Numbered from the stretch's first letter, positions 29,355-39,698 are shown. The stretch is 64,000 bases of DNA from Gemmatirosa kalamazoonensis (GCF_000522985.1 NZ_CP007128.1:3208220-3272219), one strand, 5' to 3'. Program-made: numbers and translations. The notes: generated by a model not told the origin, from the letters alone.

Positions 29355-30185
29355 ATGGCCATTCGTCAATTCAAGCCGGTGACGGCGAGCTCGCGCTTCC
29401 GGTCGGTCGCCGACTTCTCGGAGATCACGCGCACGACGCCCGAGAAGTCGCTCACCGAGCCGCTCAAGAAGTCGGGCGGCCGTGACAACCACGGCCACAT
29501 CTCGATGCGCCGCCGCGGCGGCGGCGAGAAGCGGAAGTACCGCGTGATCGACTTCAAGCGGAACAAGCAGGGCGAGCCGGCGACGGTCCGCCACATCGAG
29601 TACGACCCGAACCGCTCGGCGCGCATCGCGCTCGTCGAGTACGGTGACGGCGAGAAGCGCTACATCCTGCACCCGAAGGGGCTCGCCGTCGGCGATACCA
29701 TCGTGAGCGGCCCGGGGTCGGACGTGCGCGTCGGCAACGCGCTGCCGCTGCGCGAGGTTCCGTTAGGCACCGCGGTGCACAACGTGGAGCTCAAGCCGGG
29801 CAAGGGCGGTCAGATGGCCCGCTCGGCCGGCACGAGCGTGCAGGTCGTCGCGAAGGAGGGCGAGTACGTCACGCTCCGCATGGCGTCGACCGAGATGCGT
29901 CTCGTGCACGGGCGCTGCCTGGCGACGATCGGCGAGGTCGGCAACGCCGAGCACGAGCTGGTGTCGTGGGGCAAGGCCGGCAAGACGCGCTGGATGGGCC
30001 GGCGCCCGAAGGTGCGCGGCGAGGTGATGAACCCCGTCGACCACCCGCACGGCGGCCGCACGCGCGGCGGACGCAACGTCGTCAGCCCGTGGGGCAAGAA
30101 GGAGGGCGTGAAGACGCGCAACAAGAAGAAGGCGTCGCAGCGCCTCATCGTCCGCGGGCGTCGCCGCGGCAAGGCCACGCAGTAA
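29355..30185 (+). CDS. rplB: 50S ribosomal protein uL2
   Basis: 276 residues. [40 protein letters not shown] and the catalytic-centre-proximal [23 protein letters not shown] are intact. It is an rRNA-binding protein near the peptidyl-transferase centre. It follows rplW by five bases. Confidence 0.97.
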   Translation: MAIRQFKPVTASSRFRSVADFSEITRTTPEKSLTEPLKKSGGRDNHGHISMRRRGGGEKRKYRVIDFKRNKQGEPATVRHIEYDPNRSARIALVEYGDGEKRYILHPKGLAVGDTIVSGPGSDVRVGNALPLREVPLGTAVHNVELKPGKGGQMARSAGTSVQVVAKEGEYVTLRMASTEMRLVHGRCLATIGEVGNAEHELVSWGKAGKTRWMGRRPKVRGEVMNPVDHPHGGRTRGGRNVVSPWGKKEGVKTRNKKKASQRLIVRGRRRGKATQ

Positions 30186-30204
30186 CGCGGACGGGGACTA
30201 ACAC

Positions 30205-30504
30205 ATGGCCAGAAGCATTCGGAAGGGCCCGTTCATTCAGGAGGCCCTGCTCGACAAGGTGACGGGGATGAACGCCCGCGGCGAGAAGAAGGTCATGAAG
30301 ACCTGGTCGCGCGCGAGCACGGTGCTCCCCGAGTTCGTGGGGCACACGTTCGCCGTGCACAACGGCAACAAGTTCATCCCGGTGTACGTGACCGAGAACA
30401 TGGTCGGCCACAAGCTGGGCGAGTTCGCGCCGACGCGTCTGTTCCGCGGCCACACGGCCGGGAAGACGGACAAGAAGGCGGCCGGCGCGCCCGTGAAGAA
30501 GTAA
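30205..30504 (+). CDS. rpsS: 30S ribosomal protein uS19
   Basis: 99 residues. [41 protein letters not shown] and [16 protein letters not shown] are typical S19, which contacts S13 in the 30S head. A short Lys/Ala tail ends it. Its terminal AAGTAAGGAG also supplies the ribosome binding site for rplV. Confidence 0.96.
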   Translation: MARSIRKGPFIQEALLDKVTGMNARGEKKVMKTWSRASTVLPEFVGHTFAVHNGNKFIPVYVTENMVGHKLGEFAPTRLFRGHTAGKTDKKAAGAPVKK

Positions 30505-30518
30505 GGAGACGCCGCCCA

Positions 30519-30954
30519 TGCCTAACACCACTCCGACGCATCGCAAGCCGGGCCTCGCGAAGGCGCTGAACGCCGTGCGGGCGCAGGCGCTGACGAACGG
30601 CGCGCGCGCGCGATGCAGCGCTCGACGCGCCAGTCGCCCTACAAGGTGCGGCTCGTCGTCGATCAGATCCGCGGCCTGAGCGTGAACGACGCGCTCGCGC
30701 TGCTGAAGTTCTCGAAGAAGCACGCCGCCACCGAGGTCGAGAAGGTGCTCTCCAGCGCGGTCGCGAACGCGGAAGACGCGGCGCGGCGCGATGGCCGCTC
30801 GCTCGACGTCGACCGGCTGTACGTGATCCATGCCATCGTGAACGAGGGCCCCAAGCTCAAGCGCTTCACGCCGGCCGCGATGGGGCGCGCCACCCCGGTC
30901 CAGAAGCGGACGAGCCACGTGGAAATCGTGGTCGCCGAGAAGGAAGGTCGATAA
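30519..30954 (+). CDS. rplV: 50S ribosomal protein uL22, apparent frameshift near N-terminus
   Basis: The conserved body ([20 protein letters not shown] ... [19 protein letters not shown]) is open from the ATG at 30613, but nothing like a ribosome binding site precedes that codon. A well-placed GGAG precedes the ATG at 30519, whose frame encodes [20 protein letters not shown] with normal codon bias and then leaves the L22 frame. The two frames meet inside an alternating CG tract (30600-30612), and adding one CG unit (2 nt) would join them into about 145 residues. This looks like a dinucleotide indel, from sequencing or real. The translated minimum is 30613-30954. L22 lines the exit tunnel. 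Confidence 0.85.
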
Positions 30955-31616
30955 TGGGACAGAAGACGAATCCGATCGGCTTCCGGCTCGGCGTCTCGAA
31001 GCCGTGGCGGTCGACGTGGTACGCGGGCGGCAAGAACATGCCGCAGCTCCTGCAGGAGGACGCCCTCCTGCGGAAGTACCTGAAGCAGCGCATGGGCCAC
31101 GCGGCGATCGCCGACGTGCGCATCGAGCGCAAGCCCGGCAAGGTCGTCGTGACGATCCACACGGGTCGCCCCGGCGTCGTGATCGGGAAGAAGGGCGCCG
31201 AGGTGGACAAGCTGCGTGACGAGCTCGCGCAGCTCACCGGCAAGGAAGTCGGCGTGAACGTCGAGGAGATCAAGCGCCCGGAGGTCGAGGCGCAGCTCGT
31301 CGCCGACAGCATCGCCCAGCAGCTCGCGGGGCGCGTCTCGTTCCGCCGCGCGATGAAGCGCGCGGTGCAGAGCGCGATGCGCGCCGGGGCGCAGGGCATC
31401 AAGGTGAAGGCGGGCGGCCGGCTCGGCGGCGCGGAGATCGCGCGCGTCGAGGGCTACCACGAGGGGCGGGTGCCGCTCCACACGCTGCGCGCGGACATCG
31501 ACTACGCGACGTCGACGGCGAAGACCACCTACGGCACCATCGGTGTGAAGGTGTGGATCTTCAAGGGCGACATCGTCGAGGATCGCCGCGGCAAGACCTA
31601 CTCGACCGGCGCGTGA
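30954..31616 (+). CDS. rpsC: 30S ribosomal protein uS3
   Basis: 220 residues. [19 protein letters not shown], the KH-domain [18 protein letters not shown], and [34 protein letters not shown] are conserved. It forms part of the mRNA entry channel. The start overlaps the last base of the rplV stop. Confidence 0.97.
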   Translation: MGQKTNPIGFRLGVSKPWRSTWYAGGKNMPQLLQEDALLRKYLKQRMGHAAIADVRIERKPGKVVVTIHTGRPGVVIGKKGAEVDKLRDELAQLTGKEVGVNVEEIKRPEVEAQLVADSIAQQLAGRVSFRRAMKRAVQSAMRAGAQGIKVKAGGRLGGAEIARVEGYHEGRVPLHTLRADIDYATSTAKTTYGTIGVKVWIFKGDIVEDRRGKTYSTGA

Positions 31617-31630
31617 GGAGGGCCTAACAC

Positions 31631-32048
<418 letters not shown>

Positions 32049-32059
<11 letters not shown>

Positions 32060-32390
32060 AGACATCCGGTCGCTGAGCGCGGACGAGCTCCGCGCGCGCG
32101 TGAACGAGCTCCGCGAGGAGCAGTTCCGCCTGCGCTTCCGGAGCGCCACCGAGACGCTGGAGAGCCCGCTCCGCCTGCGTGAGGTGCGCCGCGACATCGC
32201 GCGCGCGCTGACCGTGCTGGGGGAGAAGGACCGCGGCGTGGAGCCGGCGCCGAAGGCGACGGCGAAGACCGCGAAGGGCGCCAAGACGGCGACGAAGAAG
32301 ACTGCGACGAAGGGCACGGCGAAGACCGCGACGACGAAGAGCGCGTCGAAGCGGGCGGCCAAGACGGCCGGCACCAAGACCGCCCGCTAA
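32049..32390 (+). CDS. rpmC: 50S ribosomal protein uL29 with long Lys/Ala/Thr tail
   Basis: The first 60 or so residues are ordinary L29 ([38 protein letters not shown] ... [13 protein letters not shown]). A tail of about 50 residues of Lys/Ala/Thr repeats ([21 protein letters not shown]) follows, like histone-H1 tails. The total is 113 residues against a usual 60-75. The tail has the same high-GC codon bias as the body, so it is not a frameshift artefact. L29 sits at the tunnel exit. Confidence 0.94.
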
Positions 32391-32408
32391 GCCGGAGCGC
32401 GAGAGACA

Positions 32409-32729
32409 ATGGCCGAGACGATGAACAACGGGACGACCCCCACCGGCGGGAATGCCGGCGCGAACGCCGCCTCGCGCAAGCGAGGCGCGCGGAAGACGCG
32501 CGTGGGCGTGGTCGTCAGCGACAAGATGCAGAAGACCGTGGTGGTGGCGGTGGATCGCCGCGTGCCGCATCCGGTCTACGGCAAGATGGTCACGCGCACG
32601 ACGCGCCTGAAGGCTCACGACGAGGAGAACTCGGCGAAGCAGGGCGACACCGTGCGCATCATGGAGACCCGCCCGCTGTCGAAGGACAAGCGGTGGCGCG
32701 TGGTCGAGATCGTCGAGCGCGCGAGGTAA
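32409..32729 (+). CDS. rpsQ: 30S ribosomal protein uS17
   Basis: 106 residues. The S17 core begins at about residue 28 ([25 protein letters not shown]) and includes [16 protein letters not shown]. An Asn/Gly/Ala-rich N-terminal extension of about 27 residues is unusual. It is an OB-fold 16S rRNA-binding protein. Confidence 0.95.
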   Translation: MAETMNNGTTPTGGNAGANAASRKRGARKTRVGVVVSDKMQKTVVVAVDRRVPHPVYGKMVTRTTRLKAHDEENSAKQGDTVRIMETRPLSKDKRWRVVEIVERAR

Positions 32730-32735
32730 CGGGCC

Positions 32736-33104
32736 ATGATCCAGCAAGAGTCGATGGTCAAGGTCGCGGACAACTCGGGTGCCAAGCGGGCGCTCGTGAT
32801 CCGCGTGCTGGGCGGGACGCGCCGCCGCTACGCCGGCCTGGGTGACCGGGTCGTGGTCGCGGTGAAGGACGCGCTGCCCAACGGCACGGTGAAGAAGAGC
32901 GACGTCGCGAAGGCGGTCGTCGTGCGCACCGTGAAGGAGACCCGCCGCAAGGACGGGAGCTACATCCGCTTCGACGAGAACGCCGTCGTCATCATCAACG
33001 ACAACGGCGAGCCGCGCGCGACGCGCATCTTCGGTCCCGTGGCGCGCGAGCTCCGCGAGAAGCGCTACATGAAGATCGTGTCGCTCGCTCCGGAGGTTCT
33101 GTAA
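32736..33104 (+). CDS. rplN: 50S ribosomal protein uL14
   Basis: 122 residues, standard length. [41 protein letters not shown] and [23 protein letters not shown] are conserved. It forms intersubunit bridges and binds the silencing factor RsfS in many bacteria. It lies six bases after rpsQ. Confidence 0.97.
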   Translation: MIQQESMVKVADNSGAKRALVIRVLGGTRRRYAGLGDRVVVAVKDALPNGTVKKSDVAKAVVVRTVKETRRKDGSYIRFDENAVVIINDNGEPRATRIFGPVARELREKRYMKIVSLAPEVL

Positions 33105-33105
33105 C

Positions 33106-33507
33106 ATGCGCGTGCTCAAGTACCGCGCGACGGACAAGGAGCGCCTCGGCGCCGGCCGTCACGCGCGGAAGGCCGAGCGCCAGCCGGTGCACGTCCGCAA
33201 GGGCGACACCGTGCGGGTGATGCGCGGCGACGACAAGGGCAAGGAAGGGCGCGTCATCAAGGTCTACACGAAGACGGGCCGCGTCCTCATCGAGGGCGTC
33301 AACATCGTGAAGAAGCACCGCCGGGCGCGCCGCCCGGAGGAGCAGAGCGGGATCATCGAGATGCCGGCGCCGGTCAACGCGTCGAACGTGATGCTGCTCG
33401 ACCCGAAGACGGGTGCGCCGACGCGGACGCGGTCGCGCATCGACGCCGACGGGACCAAGGAGCGCGTGGGCGTGAAGACGGGCGAGCCGATCACCACCCC
33501 GCGCTGA
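33106..33507 (+). CDS. rplX: 50S ribosomal protein uL24
   Basis: 133 residues. The KOW motif is [24 protein letters not shown]. It is followed by [15 protein letters not shown] and the C-terminal [25 protein letters not shown]. An N-terminal stretch of about 20 residues ([20 protein letters not shown]) is longer than in E. coli. It is an assembly-initiator protein. Confidence 0.95.
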   Translation: MRVLKYRATDKERLGAGRHARKAERQPVHVRKGDTVRVMRGDDKGKEGRVIKVYTKTGRVLIEGVNIVKKHRRARRPEEQSGIIEMPAPVNASNVMLLDPKTGAPTRTRSRIDADGTKERVGVKTGEPITTPR

Positions 33508-33523
33508 GCAGGAGACGAGCGAC

Positions 33524-34324
33524 ATGGCGAAGAACGACAACGCAAAGGGCGGCAAGGGCGCCGCGGGCAAGGGCGGCGCCAAGGGCGGCGGCAAGCCCGC
33601 CGCGAAGCCGTCCGGCAAGGGTGCCCCGCAGGGCGGCGGCAAGGCGGCGAAGGGCGGCGAGAAGCGCGGTCCCCTCCAGCCGAAGGGACACGCGGGCGCC
33701 GGCCTGCCGGTGGCCGCGCCGCGGCTCAAGCAGTTCTACGACACGCAGGTCCGTGCGCGCCTCGCGCAGCAGTTCGGCCTCGAGAACCCGCACCAGATCC
33801 CGACGCTCGAGAAGGTCGTCGTGAACTGCGGCGTGGGCGAGGCGATCAAGCAGCCGCGCGTCCTCGACACCGTCGTGGACGAGCTGGCGCTGATCACCGG
33901 ACAGCGCCCGGTGCGCCGCAAGGCGAAGAAGTCGATCGCGAACTTCGGCCTCCGCGAGGGGCAGGAGATCGGCGCGATGGTGACGCTGCGCGGCGCGCGC
34001 ATGTGGGAGTTCCTCGACCGCTTCATCGCGGTCGCCCTCCCGCGCGTGCGCGACTTCCGCGGGCTGTCCACGCGCTCCTTCGATGGGCGCGGGAACTACT
34101 CGCTCGGCGTGAAGGAGCAGATGATCTTCCCGGAGATCAACTACGACATGGTCGAGCAGGTCCACGGGATGGACATCACGATCGTGACGACGGCGGAGCG
34201 CGACGACCTCGCGCTGGCGCTGCTGCGGGAGCTCGGCATGCCGTTCCGCGGCGAGCAGAAGCCCGTGGTGCCGCGCCCCGACCGCCTCGACGGGCAGCTC
34301 ACCGAGGCCGGCGCGGCCGCCTAA
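33524..34324 (+). CDS. rplE: 50S ribosomal protein uL5 with Gly/Lys-rich N-terminal extension
   Basis: The L5 core begins near residue 66 ([22 protein letters not shown]) and carries [43 protein letters not shown] and [20 protein letters not shown]. Ahead of it are about 65 residues of Lys/Gly/Ala repeats ([18 protein letters not shown]). The total is 266 residues against about 180 usually. L5 binds 5S rRNA and the P-site tRNA loop. The TAA stop lies in a GCCTAAC motif. Confidence 0.95.
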   Translation: MAKNDNAKGGKGAAGKGGAKGGGKPAAKPSGKGAPQGGGKAAKGGEKRGPLQPKGHAGAGLPVAAPRLKQFYDTQVRARLAQQFGLENPHQIPTLEKVVVNCGVGEAIKQPRVLDTVVDELALITGQRPVRRKAKKSIANFGLREGQEIGAMVTLRGARMWEFLDRFIAVALPRVRDFRGLSTRSFDGRGNYSLGVKEQMIFPEINYDMVEQVHGMDITIVTTAERDDLALALLRELGMPFRGEQKPVVPRPDRLDGQLTEAGAAA

Positions 34325-34338
34325 CACACAGCAGACCC

Positions 34339-34644
34339 ATGGCCAAGACGAGCAAGATCGTCAAGAACGAGCAGCGCAAGGAGATCGTCGCGCGCTACGC
34401 CGAGAAGCGCGCGGCGCTCCGCGCGACGATCGACAGCGTGACGACGAGCGACGCCGAGAAGCAGGAGGCGTACGCGAAGCTGCGCAAGCTGCCGCGCGAC
34501 TCGTCGAAGACGCGCATCCGCAACCGGTGCTCGATGACGGGGCGTCCCCGCGCGTACCTCCGCCAGTTCGGACTCTCGCGCATCACGTTCCGCGAGATGG
34601 CGCTGCAGGGGCTCATCCCCGGCGTGCGCAAGGCGAGCTGGTAA
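34339..34644 (+). CDS. rpsN: 30S ribosomal protein uS14
   Basis: 101 residues, the longer zinc-free form: no CxxC pairs, and the tail is [43 protein letters not shown]. The start is [16 protein letters not shown]. It lies 14 bases after rplE. A 66-bp spacer before rpsH holds only a weak ribosome binding site. Confidence 0.96.
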   Translation: MAKTSKIVKNEQRKEIVARYAEKRAALRATIDSVTTSDAEKQEAYAKLRKLPRDSSKTRIRNRCSMTGRPRAYLRQFGLSRITFREMALQGLIPGVRKASW

Positions 34645-34710
34645 CCCAGCTCGCAACCCATCCCCCATTCCTAAACGTCCGCAAGGATACGATAGGAGCG
34701 TAGGTATTAC

Positions 34711-35112
34711 ATGAGCATGACCGATCCGATCGCCGACATGCTCACGCGGATCCGGAACGCTTGCGTCAGCAAGCACCGCCGCGTGGACATGCCGCTGTCG
34801 AAGATGAAGGTCGAGATCGCGCGCATCCTGAAGGAGACGAACTTCGTCCAGGACTACCGCGTGGTCGAGACCGAGGAAGGGCGCAAGGTGCTGCGCGTCA
34901 TCCTGAAGTACGCCGCCGGCGGCACGCCGGTGATCCGCGAGCTGCACCGCGTCTCGACGCCGGGGCTGCGCAAGTACGTCGGCGTGGGCGAGATCCCGCG
35001 CGTGCGCAACGGCCTCGGCGTGGCGATCCTCAGCACGTCGCAGGGGCTGCTCTCCGACAAGCAGGCGCGGCAGCGCCGCACCGGCGGCGAGCTCCTCGCC
35101 CTGGTCTGGTAA
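34711..35112 (+). CDS. rpsH: 30S ribosomal protein uS8
   Basis: 133 residues. [31 protein letters not shown] and the C-terminal [30 protein letters not shown] match S8, which binds helix 21 of 16S rRNA and represses the spc operon in E. coli. ATG 34711 and ATG 34717 are both possible; the second gives the commonest N-terminus. Confidence 0.96.
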   Translation: MSMTDPIADMLTRIRNACVSKHRRVDMPLSKMKVEIARILKETNFVQDYRVVETEEGRKVLRVILKYAAGGTPVIRELHRVSTPGLRKYVGVGEIPRVRNGLGVAILSTSQGLLSDKQARQRRTGGELLALVW

Positions 35113-35126
35113 CGGAGGCCCCGACA

Positions 35127-35666
35127 ATGTCGCGTATCGGCAAGCTTCCGATCACGGTGCCCAACGGCGTCACGGTGACGATCGACGGCAACCGCGTCAC
35201 GGTGAAGGGCCCCAAGGGCGAGCTCTCGCGCACGCTCCCGGCGGAGATGCAGCTGGCGCAGGAGAACGGCACCGTGACGGTGTCGCGTCCCTCTGACGAG
35301 CCCAATCACCGCGCGCTCCACGGCCTCACGCGTTCGCTCGTCGCGAACATGGTGGAGGGCGTGACGAAGGGCTTCTCGAAGACGCTCGAGATCACGGGCG
35401 TCGGCTTCAAGGCGGAGGTCCGTCCGTACGGCCTCCAGTTCGCGCTCGGCTTCTCGCACCCGGTGGAAGTGCGCGCACCGGCCGGGATCTCGCTGACGGC
35501 GCCGAACCCGACGACGGTCGTCGTCGCGGGCGCCGACAAGGAGGTCGTCGGGCGCGTGGCGGCGGAGATCCGCAAGCTGCGCAAGCCCGAGCCGTACAAG
35601 GGGAAGGGCGTGAAGTACCAGGGCGAGACGATCCGCCGCAAGGCGGGCAAGGCGGGAGGTAAGTAA
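35127..35666 (+). CDS. rplF: 50S ribosomal protein uL6
   Basis: 179 residues. [34 protein letters not shown], two L6 repeats, and the C-terminal [28 protein letters not shown] are conserved. It sits near the sarcin-ricin loop. The stop overlaps the rplR ATG by one base (TAATG). Confidence 0.97.
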   Translation: MSRIGKLPITVPNGVTVTIDGNRVTVKGPKGELSRTLPAEMQLAQENGTVTVSRPSDEPNHRALHGLTRSLVANMVEGVTKGFSKTLEITGVGFKAEVRPYGLQFALGFSHPVEVRAPAGISLTAPNPTTVVVAGADKEVVGRVAAEIRKLRKPEPYKGKGVKYQGETIRRKAGKAGGK

Positions 35667-36025
35667 TGCCGAAGATTGCCATTCCGAAGACGCGCCAGGA
35701 GAAGCGCCAGCGGCGCCATCTGCGCGTGCGGAACACGCTGACCGGCACCGCCGAGCGTCCGCGCCTCGTGGTGTTCCGGTCGCTGAAGCACATCACCGCC
35801 CAGCTCGTGGACGACACGCAGGGGCGCACCCTCTTCACGGTCACCAGCGCCTCGGTCGGCGAGGGGAAGAAGACCGAGAAGTCGGCCGCCGTCGGCAAGC
35901 GCGTCGCGGAGCGGGCCAAGGAGGCCGGGATCACGCGCGTCGTGTTCGACCGCGCCGGTTACAAGTACCACGGCCGCGTGAAGGCGGTGGCCGACGGCGC
36001 CCGTGAGGGCGGTCTGGAGTTCTGA
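35666..36025 (+). CDS. rplR: 50S ribosomal protein uL18
   Basis: 119 residues. [84 protein letters not shown]. It is a 5S rRNA-binding protein. It is coupled to rplF upstream and followed one base later by rpsE. Confidence 0.97.
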   Translation: MPKIAIPKTRQEKRQRRHLRVRNTLTGTAERPRLVVFRSLKHITAQLVDDTQGRTLFTVTSASVGEGKKTEKSAAVGKRVAERAKEAGITRVVFDRAGYKYHGRVKAVADGAREGGLEF

Positions 36026-36026
36026 C

Positions 36027-36860
36027 ATGGCTGACAATCAGACGAGTGGACAGCAGGGCGGCGGCGGCGGCGGCGGCTTCGGCGGCGGCCCGGGCGGCGG
36101 CCGCGGTCGCGGGCCCGGTGGCGGCGGCGGTCGTGGCGGCCCGGGTGGCGGGCGCGGGCGCGGCGGTCCGGGCGGCGGGCGTGGCGGTCCGGGCGGCGGG
36201 CGCGGGCCCGGCGGCCAGGGGCGTGGGCCCGGTGGTCCGGGCGGCCAGGGCGGCGATCGGCGCGGCGGTGGCCGTGACGGCGGCCGTGGCGGCGACAACC
36301 GCGGTCAGGAGCGCGAGGGGAGCGATCTCGTCGAGAACGTGATCGCGATCAACCGCGTGGCCAAGGTCGTGAAGGGCGGCCGTCGCTTCTCGTTCAACGC
36401 GCTCGTGGCGGTCGGCGACGGTCAGGGCCGTGTCGGCTTCGCGACGGGCAAGGCGAACGAGGTGTCGGAGGCGGTGCGCAAGGCGGTCGACGCCGCGCGC
36501 CGCAAGATGGTGCCGGTGCCGCTCACGGGCGGCACGATCCCGCACGAGGTGATCGGCGAGCACGGCGCGGGTCGCGTCCTGCTCAAGCCCGCGGCGCCCG
36601 GCGCCGGGGTGATCGCCGGCGGGGCGGTGCGCGCCGTGATGGAGTGCGCCGGCATCGTGGACATCATCGCGAAGAGCCTCGGCTCGACGAACCCGCACAA
36701 CCTCGTGCTCGCGGCGCTCGACGGGCTGCGGCAGCTCACGACGGTGGACCAGATCGCGCGCGAGCGCGGTGTGGAGGCGGAGTCGATCGGGTACCGCTCG
36801 CGCGCCGAGGTGCGCCAGCGCGCGCCGCGTGCGGGGCTCGCCGCCGTGGAGGCCGTGTAA
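36027..36860 (+). CDS. rpsE: 30S ribosomal protein uS5 with RGG-rich N-terminal extension
   Basis: The S5 core starts near residue 97 ([46 protein letters not shown]) and ends normally. In front lie about 95 residues almost wholly of Gly, Arg and Pro ([31 protein letters not shown] repeats), an RGG-box-like disordered tail. The total is 277 residues against about 165. The ATG at 36027 directly follows rplR. The codon periodicity is continuous and there is no better start at the core. S5 shapes the mRNA entry and decoding regions. Confidence 0.95.
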   Translation: MADNQTSGQQGGGGGGGFGGGPGGGRGRGPGGGGGRGGPGGGRGRGGPGGGRGGPGGGRGPGGQGRGPGGPGGQGGDRRGGGRDGGRGGDNRGQEREGSDLVENVIAINRVAKVVKGGRRFSFNALVAVGDGQGRVGFATGKANEVSEAVRKAVDAARRKMVPVPLTGGTIPHEVIGEHGAGRVLLKPAAPGAGVIAGGAVRAVMECAGIVDIIAKSLGSTNPHNLVLAALDGLRQLTTVDQIARERGVEAESIGYRSRAEVRQRAPRAGLAAVEAV

Positions 36861-36861
36861 C

Positions 36862-37116
36862 ATGCCGCGGACGTTCGTGTGGCACCCTGGAAAGGGGCCG
36901 AAGACGACCCCGAGGCCGCTCCCGCCGACGCTGGGGCAGCTCCGGATCAAGCAGGTGCGCAGCGCCATCGGGCATCCCGAGGCGATGCGGCGCACCCTTC
37001 AGGCGATCGGCCTGCGTCACCACCAGCAGGAGGTGATCAAGCCGGACACGCCGTCGCTGCGTGGACAGCTCAAGCAGGTGCGTCACCTCGTCGAGGTGAC
37101 GCCCGTGGAGGAGTGA
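36862..37116 (+). CDS. rpmD: 50S ribosomal protein uL30
   Basis: 84 residues. The L30 core is LGQLRIKQVRSAIGHPEAMRRTLQAIGLRHHQQEVIKPDTPSLRGQLKQVRHLVEV. About 26 extra residues (PRTFVWHPGKGPKTTPRPLPPT) precede it. Within the spc order it lies between rpsE and rplO, one base after rpsE. Confidence 0.93.
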   Translation: MPRTFVWHPGKGPKTTPRPLPPTLGQLRIKQVRSAIGHPEAMRRTLQAIGLRHHQQEVIKPDTPSLRGQLKQVRHLVEVTPVEE

Positions 37117-37120
37117 GATC

Positions 37121-37588
37121 GTGGCCGAGACCATGAAGTTGGGGCTCGACAACCTGAGCCCCGCGCCCGGCTCGCACCGGGACCGGAAGCGCCTCGGGCG
37201 CGGCCCGGGCTCCGGCCAGGGCAAGACGTCGGGCAAGGGGCACAAGGGCTCCATGGCCCGCGCCGGTCACGGCGGACCGGGCGGCGGCAAGCCGGGCTTC
37301 GAGGGCGGTCAGATGCCGCTCGCGCGCCGGCTGCCGAAGCGCGGCTTCAACAACAACCAGTTCCGGATCGAGAACCAGGTCGTGCGACTTGGCGATCTGG
37401 AGCTGCTCGGCGCCGACGAGATCACGACCGAGGCGCTCGTTGCCGCGGGGCTCGCGCACGGGGCGAAGGGGCCGATCAAGGTCCTCTCGAACGGTGACGT
37501 GTCGCGTGCGCTGACGGTTCGTGGGTTGAAGGTCAGCGCCGGCGCGCGGGCGAAGATCGAGGCGGCCGGCGGCCGCGTCGAAGAGTAA
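37121..37588 (+). CDS. rplO: 50S ribosomal protein uL15
   Basis: 155 residues. LDNLSPAPGSHRDRKRLGRGPGSGQGKTSGKGHKGSMAR and FEGGQMPLARRLPKRGFNN are typical. GTG start at 37121; an ATG four codons downstream (37133) is also possible. It lies 38 bp before secY. Confidence 0.95.
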   Translation: MAETMKLGLDNLSPAPGSHRDRKRLGRGPGSGQGKTSGKGHKGSMARAGHGGPGGGKPGFEGGQMPLARRLPKRGFNNNQFRIENQVVRLGDLELLGADEITTEALVAAGLAHGAKGPIKVLSNGDVSRALTVRGLKVSAGARAKIEAAGGRVEE

Positions 37589-37626
37589 GCGCACGCACCC
37601 GTAGCACAGCGACTCTCAACGGCACC

Positions 37627-38961
37627 ATGGCCCAGTCCAACCCGGCGGCAGCGCTCGCCAACATCTATCGCACACCGGAGCTCTGGCAGAAGATCGTCTT
37701 CACGTTCGTCTGCCTGCTGATCTACCGGGTCGGCGCGCACGTGACGGCGCCGGGTGTCGATGTGCAGGCGCTCACCGACTACTTCGCGAGCCAGCGAGGG
37801 GGCGGCGGCCTCCTCGGGCTGTACGACCTGTTCGTCGGCGGCGGGCTGTCGAGGGCGACGATCTTCGCCCTCGGCATCATGCCGTACATCTCGGCCAGCA
37901 TCTTCATCCAGATCGCCGGCGCCGTGGTGCCGACGGTGGACAAGATGCAGAAGGACGAGGAGGGCCGGAAACGGCTCAACCAGTGGACGCGCTACATCAC
38001 GGTCGGACTGGCCGCGGTGCAGGCGTACGGCTTCGCGCTGTTCACGCAGTCGCTGCCCAACGCGGTGTCGCACCCCGGGTTCGGCTTCCTGATGCAGGAG
38101 ATCGTCTTCCTGACGACGGGCGCGATCTTCGTGATGTGGCTCGGCGAGCAGATCACGGAGCGCGGCATCGGCAACGGCGCGTCGCTGCTGATCTTCTTCT
38201 CGATCATCGAGCGGTTCTGGCCGGGCATCCTCGACACGATCCGCTTCGTGTCGACGGGCGCGGTGGCGCCGCTGGCGCTGGTGGTGCTCGGCATCGTGAT
38301 GGTCGGCGTCGTCGCGGGCGTCGTCGCGATCACGGTCGCAGCGCGGCGCGTGATGGTGCAGATCCCGCAGCGCACGATGGCGCGTGGCCGGATGCGCGAG
38401 GCGACGAAGAACTTCATCCCGCTGCGCATCAACACGGCGGGCGTGATGCCGATCATCTTCGCCCAGTCGGTGATCGTCGTGCCGGGCGCGTTCGCGCAGT
38501 TCAGCGGCATCCAGTCGATGCGCGACGTCGCCGAGTACCTGCAGCCGGGCACGTGGCTGTACTACGTGCTGATGACGATCCTGATCATCGTGTTCACGTA
38601 CTTCTACACGGCGATCATCTTCAACCCGGTGGACCTCGCCGAGAACCTGAAGAAGCAGGGCGGGTTCGTGCCGGGCGTGAAGCCGGGCGCGAAGACGGCG
38701 GAGTACATCGACCAGGTGATCTCCCGGATCACGTTCCCGGGCGCGGTCTTCCTGGCGATCATCGCGCTCCTCCCGATCGCGATCGCGAAGCTCGTGAACG
38801 TGCCGTTCCAGTTCGGAGGCACCTCGCTGCTCATCGTGGTCGGCGTCGCGCTGGACACGATGACGCAGATGCAGCAGCATCTGCTGCTGCGGAAGTACGA
38901 CGGCTTCATGAAGAAGGGCCGCGTGCGCTTCCGCGGGCGTCAGGCGACGGGCGGCTTCTAA
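37627..38961 (+). CDS. secY: Preprotein translocase subunit SecY
   Basis: A 444-residue channel-forming subunit of SecYEG in the inner membrane, with ten predicted hydrophobic segments. The N-terminal plug and TM2 region contains LYDLFVGGGLSRATIFALGIMPYISASIFIQ. Cytoplasmic loops include RGIGNGASLLIF and NPVDLAENLKKQGGFVPGVKPG. The C-terminus ends KKGRVRFRGRQATGGF. It is followed by a repeat hairpin and adk. Confidence 0.97.
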   Translation: MAQSNPAAALANIYRTPELWQKIVFTFVCLLIYRVGAHVTAPGVDVQALTDYFASQRGGGGLLGLYDLFVGGGLSRATIFALGIMPYISASIFIQIAGAVVPTVDKMQKDEEGRKRLNQWTRYITVGLAAVQAYGFALFTQSLPNAVSHPGFGFLMQEIVFLTTGAIFVMWLGEQITERGIGNGASLLIFFSIIERFWPGILDTIRFVSTGAVAPLALVVLGIVMVGVVAGVVAITVAARRVMVQIPQRTMARGRMREATKNFIPLRINTAGVMPIIFAQSVIVVPGAFAQFSGIQSMRDVAEYLQPGTWLYYVLMTILIIVFTYFYTAIIFNPVDLAENLKKQGGFVPGVKPGAKTAEYIDQVISRITFPGAVFLAIIALLPIAIAKLVNVPFQFGGTSLLIVVGVALDTMTQMQQHLLLRKYDGFMKKGRVRFRGRQATGGF

Positions 38962-38966
38962 CGGCG

Positions 38967-39037
38967 AGGGCAGGAGGGCAGGAGCGCGAGAGGGCAGGAG
39001 AGTTCTCTTGCCCTCCTGCGCTCCTGCCCTCCTGCCC
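38967..39037. repeat. GGGCAGGA-type repeat hairpin between secY and adk
   Basis: The left arm AGGGCAGGAGGGCAGGAGCG... is complementary to the right arm ending CTCCTGCCCTCCTGCCCT: 18 pairs are perfect, the remainder imperfect, with a tiny loop. It ends 12 bp before the adk ATG, so it may also block or regulate translation of adk. Confidence 0.7.
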
Positions 39038-39049
39038 TATTCTTCACAT

Positions 39050-39691
39050 ATGGACATCGTTCTGTTCGGCAAGCCCGGCGCGGGCAAGGGGACCCAGGCG
39101 CCGCGCCTCGCGGAGGCGCTCGGCGCACAGATCCTCGCCACCGGCGACGTGCTGCGTGCGGCGGTCAAGGAAGGGACGACGCGCGGGCTCCAGGCGAAGT
39201 CGTACATGGACCGCGGCGCGCTCGTCCCGGACGACGTGATCCTCGGGATCGTGAAGGAGGCGCTCGCGACGCCGAAGTACGCCGGCGGCGCGGTGCTCGA
39301 CGGCGTGGTGCGCACGGTGCCGCAGGCGGAGGGGCTCGAGCGGGTGCTGTGCGAGCTCGGTCGCCGGCTCGACGCGGTGCTCGTGTTCGACATCGAGGAC
39401 GACGAGATCGTGCGGCGCATCGGCGGACGCGTGGTGTGCGACGTCTGCCAGACGCCGTTCATGGGGCGCGAGCCGGGCGAGCCGTGCCCGAAGCCCGAGC
39501 GCGACGGCGGCCACCTCGTGCGCCGCAAGGACGACGAGCCGGAGGCGGTCCGCAACCGCCTGTCGGTGTATCGCGACCAGACGCTGCCGGTGCTGGCGTG
39601 GTACGAGCAGCACGGCGCGAAAGTGTGCGAGATCGACGCGGTGGGCGCGGTGGACGACGTCACCCGCCGCGCGTTAGGCTGCCTCTCCTGA
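39050..39691 (+). CDS. adk: Adenylate kinase
   Basis: 213 residues; converts ATP and AMP to two ADP. The P-loop is FGKPGAGKGTQ (residues 5-15). The AMP-binding segments resemble the family, with LDGVVRTVPQAEGL in place of the common DGFPRT. The lid has CDVCQTPF plus GEPCPK, a zinc-lid-like pattern with three visible cysteines. The ATG at 39050 is chosen because the upstream in-frame part is the hairpin. It is next to secY and map, as in many bacteria. Confidence 0.95.
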   Translation: MDIVLFGKPGAGKGTQAPRLAEALGAQILATGDVLRAAVKEGTTRGLQAKSYMDRGALVPDDVILGIVKEALATPKYAGGAVLDGVVRTVPQAEGLERVLCELGRRLDAVLVFDIEDDEIVRRIGGRVVCDVCQTPFMGREPGEPCPKPERDGGHLVRRKDDEPEAVRNRLSVYRDQTLPVLAWYEQHGAKVCEIDAVGAVDDVTRRALGCLS

Positions 39692-39698
39692 CCCGCCC

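Noticed and set aside
30600-30613. Programmed ribosomal frameshift in rplV
   Set aside because: An alternating CG tract is not a slippery heptamer and no stimulator is evident; a dinucleotide indel is simpler.
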